A stretch of 25,033 bases of DNA from contig JAKSAU010000902.1 in assembly GCA_022361535.1 (NCBI GenBank), positions 1 to 25,033 of the forward strand, in the 5' to 3' direction. Positions 15,969 to 23,674 of the stretch are shown here, one piece after another. The first letter of the stretch is position 1, and every line of letters starts with the position of its first letter. The translations under genes were made by a program, and so were the position numbers. The notes beneath the pieces are model-generated. The model worked only from the letters and a program-made list of their open reading frames with translations. It did not search any database and had not been told where the DNA came from. The stretch comes from Desulfobacterales bacterium (GTDB lineage: Bacteria > Desulfobacterota > Desulfobacteria > Desulfobacterales > Desulfobacteraceae).

Positions 15969-17717
15969 ATGGATAAAAGAAAAAACTCATTGAGTTTTCC
16001 CAGGTACAGACAATTGTCCGGCAGAATTAAGCGCCTGGCACAGGTCTGGGCTGGCCTGGTTTTTATTTTGGCGCTTTCTTATTTCCTGCTGCCACGGGAA
16101 ACAAACATTCTTGCCTTTTTCCTTTTTATAGCGATCAATGGATTTTGCCTTGGGTTGCTTTTCTTGTGGGTGAAGCAGGTCGATACCTGTACTGAAGAAT
16201 TCAGAAGCCTGGTCTCCCATTCCCGGGAGTTAATGTGGACCTTGGATTCCCAGCTAAATATCACAGGGGTTTGCGGGGCTGTCAAAGACCTTGCGGGTCG
16301 GGAAGCACAAGATCTTATGCACATCCCGATTACCCAATTGTTATCCCAGGAAGAGCAGCGCAGGTTCACTTCTTTGGTGCGCGATAAAAACAGTGCCTTT
16401 TCCATGGAGACCGTAATTCAAAGAGCAGAAAACGATTTTCTTGCAGTTGAGATTGCGGTGACTCCGATACACGGCAGTTGCCAGGATGCATTCCATGGCG
16501 TTATACGGGATATATCGGAACAGAAAAAACAAGGACGCAAAGAACGGCGGCTTGAAGAAAAACTGGACCGGTCGGAGAAATTAAAGAACTTAGGGATACT
16601 TGCCGGAAGCGTTGCCCATGACCTGAACAATATCCTGTCCGGGATCGCCACTTACCCTGAGGTCCTTTTGATGGATGAAAACCTGGAGCCCAAGGTGAAA
16701 CAAGGCTTGAGCATGATAAAGGATTCAGGGAGAAAAGCCTCTTCTGTGGTCAGTGACCTTCTTACCATTTCACGTGGGATTAAGGCGGACAAGCAGATCC
16801 TTAACATCAACACGGTGATTGAACGGTATATGTCTGCCCCTGAGTTTCAAAAAACCAGGCTATCTTACAGTCAGGTTGACATTGAAGTGACCATGGAGCC
16901 TGAATTGTTGAACATCAGCGGGTCCTATATCCATATTGAAAAAGCAATAATGAACCTGATGCTCAATGCTGTCGAAGAAACCGGGCCCAAAGAAAACGGT
17001 AAAGTTGTCCTATCCACATCTAACTTTTATGTGGACGGCTCCCACGATGATGAACAAAACCAAGACCTGACCCAAGGCGAATACGTTTTACTTGAAGTAT
17101 CAGATAATGGTTCCGGTATCCCGGAAAGCTGCCTGGACAAAATTTTCGATCCCTTTTTTACCCAGAAAGAAATGGGAAAGTCCGGAACCGGACTGGGGTT
17201 AACTGTGGTTCATAATACCGTCCAGGATCATAGGGGGGTGATCCGTGTGGATTCCCATGAAAACGGTACGCGGTTTAACCTGTTTTTCCCTGCCATACGC
17301 GCAGAACTGCCCAAACCTGATGATCCGGGTTCGGTTGAAGAGATCAAAGGAAACGGTGAAGTGCTGCTTGTGGTGGATGATCTGGCCAGTCAGCGGAAAA
17401 TTGCATCCACCATACTCAAGAATCTTGGATATAAAGTATTTACCGTTGCAGACGGAATAGCTGCTTTGGAATTTGTTAAGCAAACACCTGCCGATCTTCT
17501 GGTACTGGATATGATCATGGCACCGGCCATTTCCGGCCTTGAGACCTATGAACTGATCAAGGAAGTCTACCCGGATCAGAAAGCCATTATTGCAAGTGGA
17601 CATTCGGAATCAGAAGATGTATTAAAGGCCCAGGAGCTTGGAGCTGGGAGTTTTGTAAAAAAACCCTATACGATTTTGGACATGGGCATTGCCGTAAAAG
17701 AGGAACTTGAAAAATAG
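15969..17717 (+). CDS. Membrane-anchored PAS hybrid histidine kinase
   Basis: The product has 582 residues from the ATG at 15969; an in-frame TTG at 15957 is the alternative, and neither has a clear ribosome binding site. Two adjacent transmembrane helices (about 25-42 and 46-68) have almost no periplasmic loop, followed by a PAS domain (about 80-190). The H-box AHDLNNIL carries H217. The ATPase domain shows SDNGSGIP and SGTGLGL. The C-terminal receiver (about 463-580) has VVDD and phospho-acceptor D514, in the slightly unusual LDMIMAPAISG. The TM hairpin suggests sensing of a membrane or cytoplasmic signal. Its stop TAG shares a base with the GTG start of panC (TAGTG), so the two are translationally coupled, an unusual pairing of a kinase with a coenzyme-A precursor gene. 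Confidence 0.9.
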   Translation: MDKRKNSLSFPRYRQLSGRIKRLAQVWAGLVFILALSYFLLPRETNILAFFLFIAINGFCLGLLFLWVKQVDTCTEEFRSLVSHSRELMWTLDSQLNITGVCGAVKDLAGREAQDLMHIPITQLLSQEEQRRFTSLVRDKNSAFSMETVIQRAENDFLAVEIAVTPIHGSCQDAFHGVIRDISEQKKQGRKERRLEEKLDRSEKLKNLGILAGSVAHDLNNILSGIATYPEVLLMDENLEPKVKQGLSMIKDSGRKASSVVSDLLTISRGIKADKQILNINTVIERYMSAPEFQKTRLSYSQVDIEVTMEPELLNISGSYIHIEKAIMNLMLNAVEETGPKENGKVVLSTSNFYVDGSHDDEQNQDLTQGEYVLLEVSDNGSGIPESCLDKIFDPFFTQKEMGKSGTGLGLTVVHNTVQDHRGVIRVDSHENGTRFNLFFPAIRAELPKPDDPGSVEEIKGNGEVLLVVDDLASQRKIASTILKNLGYKVFTVADGIAALEFVKQTPADLLVLDMIMAPAISGLETYELIKEVYPDQKAIIASGHSESEDVLKAQELGAGSFVKKPYTILDMGIAVKEELEK

Positions 17718-18565
17718 TGGATATTTTAAAGACAAAAGCCGAAATGCAGGCATGGTCAACCGGTAAGAAAAGAGAAGGTAAAACCATCAGTTTCGTGCCA
17801 ACCATGGGGTATCTTCACCAGGGTCATGTTTCGCTGCTGGAAAAAGGCAAACCCCTTTGCGACGAATTGGTACTCAGTATTTTTGTAAACCCTACCCAGT
17901 TTGCCCCCAACGAGGATCTGGACGCCTATCCCCGGGATATTGAAAATGATCTGGACCTGGCCCGTAAGGCAGGTGTAACAGCGGTGTTTCTACCAAACAA
18001 CAACGAGATGTATGGGGAAAACTATCAGACCCGTGTGGCTCTGGACCATCTGCCCAATTATCTGTGCGGCAAATCCCGACCCGTCCATTTCGGTGGGGTG
18101 GCCACCGTAGTCACAAAACTATTCAACATAGTTATGCCGGATGTAGCGGTTTTCGGTAAAAAAGATTACCAGCAGCTCCAGGTGATAAGGCAATTGGTCC
18201 AGGACCTGGATTTCAACATAGAGATCATCGGCGGTGATATTATCAGGGAATCAGATGGCCTTGCCATGAGTTCCAGGAATGCCTACCTGACTGAAGAACA
18301 GCGTGAATCAGCGTTATGCCTTTCAAGAGCTGTTAAAATGGCAAAGGAAAAGGTGGCCCAAGGCCAGACATCTGCCAAGGCTTTGGTAGAAGAGATGGAG
18401 GAATTTATCCATTCATTTGACCATACAAAAGTTGATTATATCGAGTTTTGTGATCCTGTTACTTTGGTACCGGTGGATGAGGTGCAAAAGACAACAGTGC
18501 TTGCATTGGCCGTTCAGGTGGGAAAATCAAGATTGATCGATAATGCGCTTATTGAGACGGCTTAG
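17717..18565 (+). CDS. panC: Pantoate--beta-alanine ligase (pantothenate synthetase)
   Basis: The 282-residue product is the normal length for PanC, which joins pantoate and beta-alanine with ATP to make pantothenate, the precursor of coenzyme A. Family landmarks are clear: VPTMGYLHQGH with the nucleotide-binding HxGH at 34-37, FVNPTQF, PVHFGGVATVV, FGKKDYQQ, and MSSRN in place of the KMSKS-type loop. It starts with GTG at 17717, overlapping the stop of the kinase gene by one base, and has no independent ribosome binding site, so translation likely depends on ribosomes finishing the kinase. Its 3' end overlaps the convergent 18549-19436 gene by 17 bases. No panB or panD is adjacent. Confidence 0.97.
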   Translation: MDILKTKAEMQAWSTGKKREGKTISFVPTMGYLHQGHVSLLEKGKPLCDELVLSIFVNPTQFAPNEDLDAYPRDIENDLDLARKAGVTAVFLPNNNEMYGENYQTRVALDHLPNYLCGKSRPVHFGGVATVVTKLFNIVMPDVAVFGKKDYQQLQVIRQLVQDLDFNIEIIGGDIIRESDGLAMSSRNAYLTEEQRESALCLSRAVKMAKEKVAQGQTSAKALVEEMEEFIHSFDHTKVDYIEFCDPVTLVPVDEVQKTTVLALAVQVGKSRLIDNALIETA

Positions 18566-19436
18566 GGTTTTCTCCGGCAAACCGGTCTATCACAATAATT
18601 ACCCTGCATTCTTTTAAGAATTTATGGCGTTCCGTGGCCTTTTCCAGGGTCTTGGCATCTGCCATACTCACCACAATGGCCCCTGTTTTATCCCCTGCTT
18701 TGCGCAGCGCTTTGAACACTAGTGGATTGGAGCCGGTCCTTCGAATGGAAAGGGCTGTGGTCATATCACATAAATAGGTGCAGACCCCGTATTGAACGGC
18801 AAATTCGCGACTAACAAACAAGGACGAGTAAATCTCTTTGCCCTGTTCGCTGACAATGGTGGGATAAAGTATGGGGTCTAACGCAAGTTCCCTGGCATCA
18901 ACAATGAGCCCTGTGTAGGGAATATGGTTTACTGGAACCTGGGCCGGCTGTTTGGTTTTAGTTTCCCCATCCGTTTTCAGTTGGGAAATTTTGGGGATCT
19001 GTCGGATATGGTCTGGCAGGACCAATTGGAGAAATCCTCCGAAAATAGGGGCTTCCATAAAAACCTCAACATCTAAAGCAGAGGTATAAAGCTGGCGGGT
19101 TATCACTGCATCCTGGGCGGTTTTTTCAATACCAGCCAGGATAATATCATGGTTTGAAGCATAGTCCCCTACGGTGAGACCCGGGGATATGCTGATCTGT
19201 TTTAAAATGGAGATGGTGTTCCTGATGGCATCAGCCCTGGCTGATCCAGGTACGGCGATTGCTTTGCCCTCGGTATCGGTTTCAGGGGCAGCCTTGCCTG
19301 TTACGACTACCTTGCCGGTACTCCAATTAATAGTGCCATTTTCAAAGGTCTGTATGCAATGGGGCTGGGCAGCCATAGCGGAAACCACGCCAAACGCAAG
19401 GCTTAAGATAGTTAAAATGAATCCATTGATTTTCAT
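18549..19436 (-). CDS. Exported LPP20-like protein, unknown function
   Basis: The product has 295 residues with a signal peptide (MKINGFILTILSLAFGVVSA, cut near AMA-A). The mature protein begins with a beta segment (NWSTGKVVVTG) and a GSARADAIRNTISIL helix, a pattern like LPP20-type envelope proteins. Later conserved-looking blocks are YTGLIVDARELALDP, KEIYSSLFVSREFAVQYG and NPLVFKAL, features I associate with an uncharacterised envelope family of delta-proteobacteria. No catalytic motif is evident. Its ATG overlaps the mobB stop by 4 bases (ATGA), so it is coupled to mobB. The 3' end overlaps panC by 17 bases tail-to-tail. There is no lipobox, so it is likely periplasmic or surface-linked. 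Confidence 0.82.
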   Translation of the reverse strand: MKINGFILTILSLAFGVVSAMAAQPHCIQTFENGTINWSTGKVVVTGKAAPETDTEGKAIAVPGSARADAIRNTISILKQISISPGLTVGDYASNHDIILAGIEKTAQDAVITRQLYTSALDVEVFMEAPIFGGFLQLVLPDHIRQIPKISQLKTDGETKTKQPAQVPVNHIPYTGLIVDARELALDPILYPTIVSEQGKEIYSSLFVSREFAVQYGVCTYLCDMTTALSIRRTGSNPLVFKALRKAGDKTGAIVVSMADAKTLEKATERHKFLKECRVIIVIDRFAGENPKPSQ

Positions 19437-19951
19437 TCAACCCTTTCTTTAACAGGTGCTTTGGACAGGTAGCGTGCTTCAATCATATCGGCCAGCTCAG
19501 TGATATCTTCAAGACCGAATACCGACACCTCCGGATTAATTTCCACATCAGTGACAAAGGCCACAAGATTTGGGTCATCAAGACACAAAGGAGAGTCATG
19601 GGGGCTGTCTTTTCTGAAAATCTCTATTTTTGGCAGGGCAAGGGTTTTAAACCCTTCTGCTATGATGATATCCGAGTCCCCAAGGTAATCGGATATTTTC
19701 TCCACATTGGATCTTTGGTCGTCTTTAACCATGGCAACCCGGGAATCGGTAACCACAAGGGTTGCTGTGGCACCCGCATTTTTGTGGCGCCAACTGTCCT
19801 TGCCTTTTTTATCAAAGTCAAACCTATCATGGGTGTGCTTTACAGACCCCACAATATATTTTCGGGCGTTTAATTCCCGGATCAGTTTTTCAACCAGTGT
19901 GGTTTTGCCGGAGTTGGATTTACCAACAATCAAGAGTATCTGGGGTGCCAT
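19433..19951 (-). CDS. mobB: Molybdopterin-guanine dinucleotide biosynthesis protein MobB
   Basis: The 172-residue product is a P-loop GTPase of the MobB family: Walker A GKSNSGKT (10-17), the family block VGSVKHTHDRFDFD (35-48) with DSWRHKNAGA after it, and IIAEGFK in the Walker B region. MobB binds GTP and assists MobA in making the MGD form of the molybdenum cofactor used by formate dehydrogenases and related enzymes. The start is ATG at 19949-19951. No Shine-Dalgarno sequence is visible in the AT-rich bases before it, so the mRNA may be leaderless or weakly translated. It overlaps the next gene by 4 bases and is divergent from a gene pair whose second member carries a molybdate-binding-like domain. 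Confidence 0.93.
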   Translation of the reverse strand: MAPQILLIVGKSNSGKTTLVEKLIRELNARKYIVGSVKHTHDRFDFDKKGKDSWRHKNAGATATLVVTDSRVAMVKDDQRSNVEKISDYLGDSDIIIAEGFKTLALPKIEIFRKDSPHDSPLCLDDPNLVAFVTDVEINPEVSVFGLEDITELADMIEARYLSKAPVKERVE

Positions 19952-20167
19952 TTTTTATTCATTTATAGTTTAAGCTGTAAAATGAAATAAGGATAAGGTG
20001 TGGTCGTTCCAAAGTCAAGGCAAGCGTGGGTTAACATTCATGATCTGGCAGAGAGGATTTAGGCAATTATTTTCAACTTGCAATGGGAGGGAAAGGTATG
20101 TATTTCTATTTTTTAAAGAAACCAGAGCGGGAATAATGAATTGTTTTAAAAATTGTGGGAAAAATTG

Positions 20168-20674
20168 ATGAAAACAAAAGAAAATTTGGCTTTGATAGGA
20201 ATGCCTGCCGTGGGTAAAAGTACGGTAGGGGTGTTGCTGGCAAAGAAAATGGGATATGCATTCCAGGATACGGACATCCTGATCCAGACCAAGGAAAAGA
20301 TGACTCTTGCTCAAATCATTGAGGCCAAAGGCCTAACCGAATTCCTAAATATTGAAGCCAAACACCTGCTCAGTCTCAATTGTTCTCGCCAGGTGATCGC
20401 CACGGGCGGCTCTGTAATTTATCGCGAACATGCCATGAACCACTTGGCAAAAACCTCCACAATTGTTTATTTGTCTGTTGATTTGCCAGTACTTTTGACC
20501 CGGTTGTCAGATCTTGAGGCCAGAGGTGTTGCTATTGACCCTGGGCGAGGAGTGGACGATCTTTACAAAGAGCGGACGCCCTTGTATGATAAATTTTGCG
20601 ATATTAAAATAGACTGCGGTCAGATGCAGCCGGCAGAAGTGGTTGCCAGGGTTATGGAGGCAGTAAGCGTTTAA
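20168..20674 (+). CDS. Shikimate-kinase-like protein with altered substrate residues
   Basis: The product has 168 residues. The ATG at 20168 is preferred over an in-frame TTG at 20153 because it starts just before the first beta strand and has TGGGA upstream. Landmarks of shikimate kinase (AroK/AroL) are Walker A GMPAVGKST (11-19), DTD (34-36) and ERTPLY with R136. Two substrate-pocket features differ: the FR motif reads FL (L60), losing an Arg that contacts shikimate, and the glycine triplet reads GGS (80-82). It may therefore be a paralogue acting on another small hydroxylated substrate rather than the aromatic-pathway enzyme. The next gene, a COG1910-type regulator, follows after 33 bases and is probably co-transcribed. 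Confidence 0.8.
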   Translation: MKTKENLALIGMPAVGKSTVGVLLAKKMGYAFQDTDILIQTKEKMTLAQIIEAKGLTEFLNIEAKHLLSLNCSRQVIATGGSVIYREHAMNHLAKTSTIVYLSVDLPVLLTRLSDLEARGVAIDPGRGVDDLYKERTPLYDKFCDIKIDCGQMQPAEVVARVMEAVSV

Positions 20675-20707
20675 ATAAAAGCGAAGGTAATTGAAAGGAA
20701 GTGGATA

Positions 20708-21637
20708 ATGGATGAAATGCTCACCACTAAGCAGGTAGCCAAATACCTCAATGTCAACGAGAAGATGGTATATTCCCTGATTGCTGAAAAAGGGCTTCCT
20801 GCATCCAAGGTTACTGGCAAATGGCTGTTTCCCTTAGATCTTGTACGGCAGTGGGTGGAGACCGGCACAGAAAACTATCCTGAAGTAGCCCACTTACCTC
20901 CCTATCATGGCCTTGTACTTATTTCCGGGTCCAATGATCTGCTCTTGGATGCGCTGATTACCACATTTAACCTGAAACACAAGGAACACCTGGCCATGTT
21001 CGGCCTTACCGGCAGTATGGGCGGGCTCAAAGCGTTGCGCATGAACCTTTGCCACATTGCCGCTTCCCACCTTGTTGCAGATAATAAAGAATATAATTTC
21101 CCTTTTATAAAGGATGAGATGATCCAGGCACCTGCCGTAGTTAACCTCTGTTTAAGAGAGCAGGGCCTTATGATTCAAAAAGGAAACCCTGAAGAGATTA
21201 CATCAGTAAAAGATCTAGCCCAAAAAGGCCTTACAATGGTCAACCGCCGACTTGGTACCGGCACCCGCCAGCTTCTGGACAGGGAAATGAAAAAACAGGG
21301 CATCAATTCAGAATCCATAAAAGGATATGAAAACTGTGTATCCAAACACATTGATGTCGGTTTGGCCATACTTTCAGGAGAGGCTCATGCAGGCCCTGGC
21401 ATTCGCGCTGTAGCCAACACCCTTGATTTGGATTTTATCCCGCTTAACTGGGAACGCTTTGACCTGCTTATAAACAAAGACCGTTTTTTCGATCAGGGCA
21501 TCCAGCTTTTCTTGTCTTTGCTTAAAGGAAAAGTCATACAGAGAACTGCTGAAAAATATGGTGGGTATGACTTGTCCATGACTGGTAAGATGGTTTATCC
21601 CGAGACCGAGGCGGCGGCTGCGGAAGGTGAGCAATAG
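20708..21637 (+). CDS. HTH regulator with molybdate-binding-like (COG1910/PBP_like) domain
   Basis: The product has 309 residues. Residues 1-52 form an excisionase/MerR-type helix-turn-helix (LTTKQVAKYLNVNEKMVYSL, then GKWLFP). Residues about 68-295 match the PBP_like/COG1910 periplasmic-binding-protein fold also found at the C-terminus of some MoeA proteins, with SGSNDLLLDAL, a TGSMGGLKAL loop, NRRLGTGTRQLLD and HAGPGIRAVA. There is no signal peptide, so it acts in the cytoplasm, probably as a regulator sensing molybdate, tungstate or a cofactor intermediate; the ligand is inferred from family. AAAGGAAG lies before the ATG at 20708. The neighbouring divergent mobB supports the molybdenum link. 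A decayed copy of its 3' end lies at about 22472-22659. Confidence 0.88.
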   Translation: MDEMLTTKQVAKYLNVNEKMVYSLIAEKGLPASKVTGKWLFPLDLVRQWVETGTENYPEVAHLPPYHGLVLISGSNDLLLDALITTFNLKHKEHLAMFGLTGSMGGLKALRMNLCHIAASHLVADNKEYNFPFIKDEMIQAPAVVNLCLREQGLMIQKGNPEEITSVKDLAQKGLTMVNRRLGTGTRQLLDREMKKQGINSESIKGYENCVSKHIDVGLAILSGEAHAGPGIRAVANTLDLDFIPLNWERFDLLINKDRFFDQGIQLFLSLLKGKVIQRTAEKYGGYDLSMTGKMVYPETEAAAAEGEQ

Positions 21638-21642
21638 CAAAA

Positions 21643-22437
21643 TTAATTCAGGTTTGAAATTTCCATCACACCATTTTCTCCGGTTAACGGTATATTAAGG
21701 GCACGCGCCCATTTTTCACCAATTTTGGAAAAAGTTCCATCCTCTTTTATTTTCTCAAATGTGTTTTGCCATAGTCTAACAGTATGCTTTGGCGTGGCTT
21801 TTGAAATCAGTATATAACTTTCAATGTTTTTTAACGTGCAAGCGTTTTTGACTTGGCTTTGGCGGATATTCAGTTTTTGGGATAAGATTAGAAGTTCGAT
21901 ATCGGAAGATGCAAATAAATCAATTCTTTTAAAGATAAGCATTTTAAGCGCTAAATCATGACTGTTTAATAAGTAAAGGTTTTCAAACCCCTTTGTTTTT
22001 AAAAAAGATTCTCTGGCATCTTTTCTCATTACGCCAATAAAGTTGACTTTTTTGGCATCGTCCATCTTTTCAATTGTGATATTTGAATCTTGTCTTGCAA
22101 ATAGAACCCAGCGTTTTTTGATAACAGGTCCAACCCAATGGAACAGTTTTTCACGCTTCTGGGTTCGGGCTGCCGTGAAAAGGACAATGTTGGCTTCATT
22201 CAATCCAATCGCATACGCTCGGGCCCATGGTAAAAGTTTTATTTTGTCATCTGCGCCGGTTTGAGTTGAAATTTCTTTTACAATATCAGTTACAATACCT
22301 GTGACTTTCCCATCTACTAAATAATTCATGGGTGGTTCATCACAAGTTAACAAGTTCATTCCATGTGCTGAAGCGCATAAAATAAAAACCAGTAGTGTTG
22401 CTAAAACAGTGGTTGAAAACTTAGGCTTGTTTGTCAT
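21643..22437 (-). CDS. Periplasmic solute-binding protein (SBP_bac_3 type)
   Basis: The product has 264 residues with a signal peptide (about 1-26, cut near AHG). The mature part follows the bacterial extracellular solute-binding family 3 pattern: CDEPPMNYL near the N-terminus, GIVTDIVKEI, the hinge segment NIVLFTAARTQKRE, WVGPV and a C-terminal FEKIKEDGTFSKIGEKW. Many delta-proteobacterial members stand alone without an ABC permease, as here, so a transport partner cannot be named. It is convergent with the COG1910 regulator, only 5 bases apart and with no terminator between them. No clear ribosome binding site precedes the ATG. It is more AT-rich than genes to the left and is bracketed by the intact and decayed copies of the regulator's 3' end, suggesting later insertion or rearrangement. 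Confidence 0.88.
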   Translation of the reverse strand: MTNKPKFSTTVLATLLVFILCASAHGMNLLTCDEPPMNYLVDGKVTGIVTDIVKEISTQTGADDKIKLLPWARAYAIGLNEANIVLFTAARTQKREKLFHWVGPVIKKRWVLFARQDSNITIEKMDDAKKVNFIGVMRKDARESFLKTKGFENLYLLNSHDLALKMLIFKRIDLFASSDIELLILSQKLNIRQSQVKNACTLKNIESYILISKATPKHTVRLWQNTFEKIKEDGTFSKIGEKWARALNIPLTGENGVMEISNLN

Positions 22438-22471
22438 TTGGAATTTTACGAGTATTGTTTTTATAGTTATA

Positions 22472-22659
22472 TTTGATCAACTTATTCTCAAATATAGAAA
22501 AATGAAAGGATATTTTTCATAGCGTTGGTTGTCTGCGGTAACAGAGCGTTGTAGAGCAACTTGCTTAAAGTAAAAATCGTATAAAGAACTGCTCAGGAAT
22601 ACGGATAATATTACCTGCCCATGAAAGGTAGAACAGTTTATCCTGAGACAGATGTTTAA
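22472..22659 (+). pseudogene. Decayed 3' fragment of a COG1910-type HTH regulator gene
   Basis: Reading from 22564, the frame encodes LKVKIV*RTAQEYG*YYL, then PMKGRTVYPETDV and a stop. This aligns residue by residue with the C-terminus of the intact gene at 20708-21637 (LKGKVIQRTAEKYGGYDLSM, then TGKMVYPETEA). Two in-frame stop codons replace a Gln and a Gly codon. Further upstream, FDQLILKYR (from 22472, different frame) resembles FDLLINKDR of the intact copy, with an indel between. There is no start and no N-terminal domain, so it is a relic. The rest of 22438-22902 has no gene that I can support. Confidence 0.75.
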
Positions 22660-22902
22660 AGGAACGAAGAATTAACTATTTAAAGACGTTGTTACATGTT
22701 TAAAAGAATCGGACGGTAGCAAGCTTTCAGTCTTTTATAATAACAGGTAAGTTCGCTTTTATTCAGGGTGTCCTATTCTAAACTATTCTTAAGTTGAAAA
22801 AATATTGCAATCAAAATGTGTTCCCAATCGTTTCACTATCAAAAGGGACACCACCGCATCAAAACAATCGTGTGTTCCAACTGTTAAAATCAGGAGGATA
22901 CC

Positions 22903-23394
22903 ATGAAAAATATAATTAATATTAATTCGTTTAAACAAAGACAGTTTGTTGGTTGGATAAAAATTGGTTTTTTGACAGCGTTACTTTCAATACTTTATTT
23001 TCAAACTGCATTAGCAACAAAAACTTTTGATTATGCAAAAATTTATGAAGATCCGGCTGTTGAATTGATGTTCAAGCAGGACCAGTTACCTTCAGGTTAT
23101 CACTATTACTATACTGGAAGATCAAACCTGCCATATGCTGTTATTGCTATTGATTCTAATTATTCACTTGATTCTAAATTCTGGCATAGAATTGAATCAG
23201 AGGATCAAGTCAGAAAAAAGATATCCAACCTAATGGCAATTGGGGAAACAAGTGTTACATTTGGGCAAATAATGGCCTCAGATAACGATAAAATTGGCCT
23301 CTGGTTTTCAGAATATCGCCACACAGTTATAAGGCTTGAACCTAAAAATACAATTAAGGTATTTAGCCCCTATCAACCAAGCGATAGGGTCTAA
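22903..23394 (+). CDS. Exported or membrane-anchored hypothetical protein
   Basis: The product has 163 residues. A strong ribosome binding site (AGGAGGA) lies 5 bases before the ATG. The N-terminus has a long basic region and a hydrophobic segment (about 19-38, WIKIGFLTALLSILYFQTAL) that could be a signal peptide cut near ALA-T or an uncleaved anchor. The mature part is rich in Tyr and Asp, with blocks YHYYYTGRSNLPYAVIAI and FWHRIES. I associate a YYYxGR...PYAxIxID pattern with small envelope proteins of delta-proteobacteria but cannot name a family function. It is monocistronic, with a good terminator at 23410-23467. Its base composition is clearly AT-rich. Confidence 0.75.
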   Translation: MKNIININSFKQRQFVGWIKIGFLTALLSILYFQTALATKTFDYAKIYEDPAVELMFKQDQLPSGYHYYYTGRSNLPYAVIAIDSNYSLDSKFWHRIESEDQVRKKISNLMAIGETSVTFGQIMASDNDKIGLWFSEYRHTVIRLEPKNTIKVFSPYQPSDRV

Positions 23395-23409
23395 ACGCGT
23401 CATCTTAAA

Positions 23410-23467
23410 AAAAATCATCATTGTATCAAAGCTATTTTAGGGTAGATGCAATGATGATTTTTCATTT
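23410..23467 (+). terminator. Intrinsic terminator after the 22903-23394 gene
   Basis: AAAAATCATCATTG (23410-23423) pairs perfectly over 14 bases with CAATGATGATTTTT (23449-23462). The right arm ends in a T run with more T following. The loop is 25 bases. The A-rich left side makes it potentially bidirectional. Confidence 0.8.
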
Positions 23468-23481
23468 TGTAAAGTAACGTG

Positions 23482-23501
23482 ACCATTAGATCATAAATGG
23501 T
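23482..23501. promoter_or_regulatory. Inverted repeat upstream of the ECF sigma gene
   Basis: ACCATT (23482-23487) and AATGGT (23496-23501) form a 6-base inverted repeat with 8 bases between, centred in the sigma gene's presumed control region. It could be an operator; no convincing -35/-10 pair was seen beside it. Confidence 0.25.
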
Positions 23502-23674
23502 AAAAAAAATAATAATTTCAAATGCTTTTAGTAGGTAAAAAAGCCGTGATCGTGTTAGAATCATTTAATCGTGCAACGTCTTATTTTTTTTGCAATCAAA
23601 TTAGCATGCCAATCGTTATAAACTTAAGGAAAAGCGAGTCGGAATTTAAACGACAATTTCCTGATCAGGAATCA

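Noticed and set aside
22767..22852. Inverted GGTGTCC (22767-22773) and GGACACC (22846-22852), possible ends of a tiny mobile element
   Set aside because: Only 7 bases long, no target-site duplication and no transposase trace; likely chance.
23522..23674. N-terminal extension of the sigma factor from the ATG at 23522
   Set aside because: No ribosome binding site, and the added 51 residues do not fit the ECF layout; ATG 23675 preferred.
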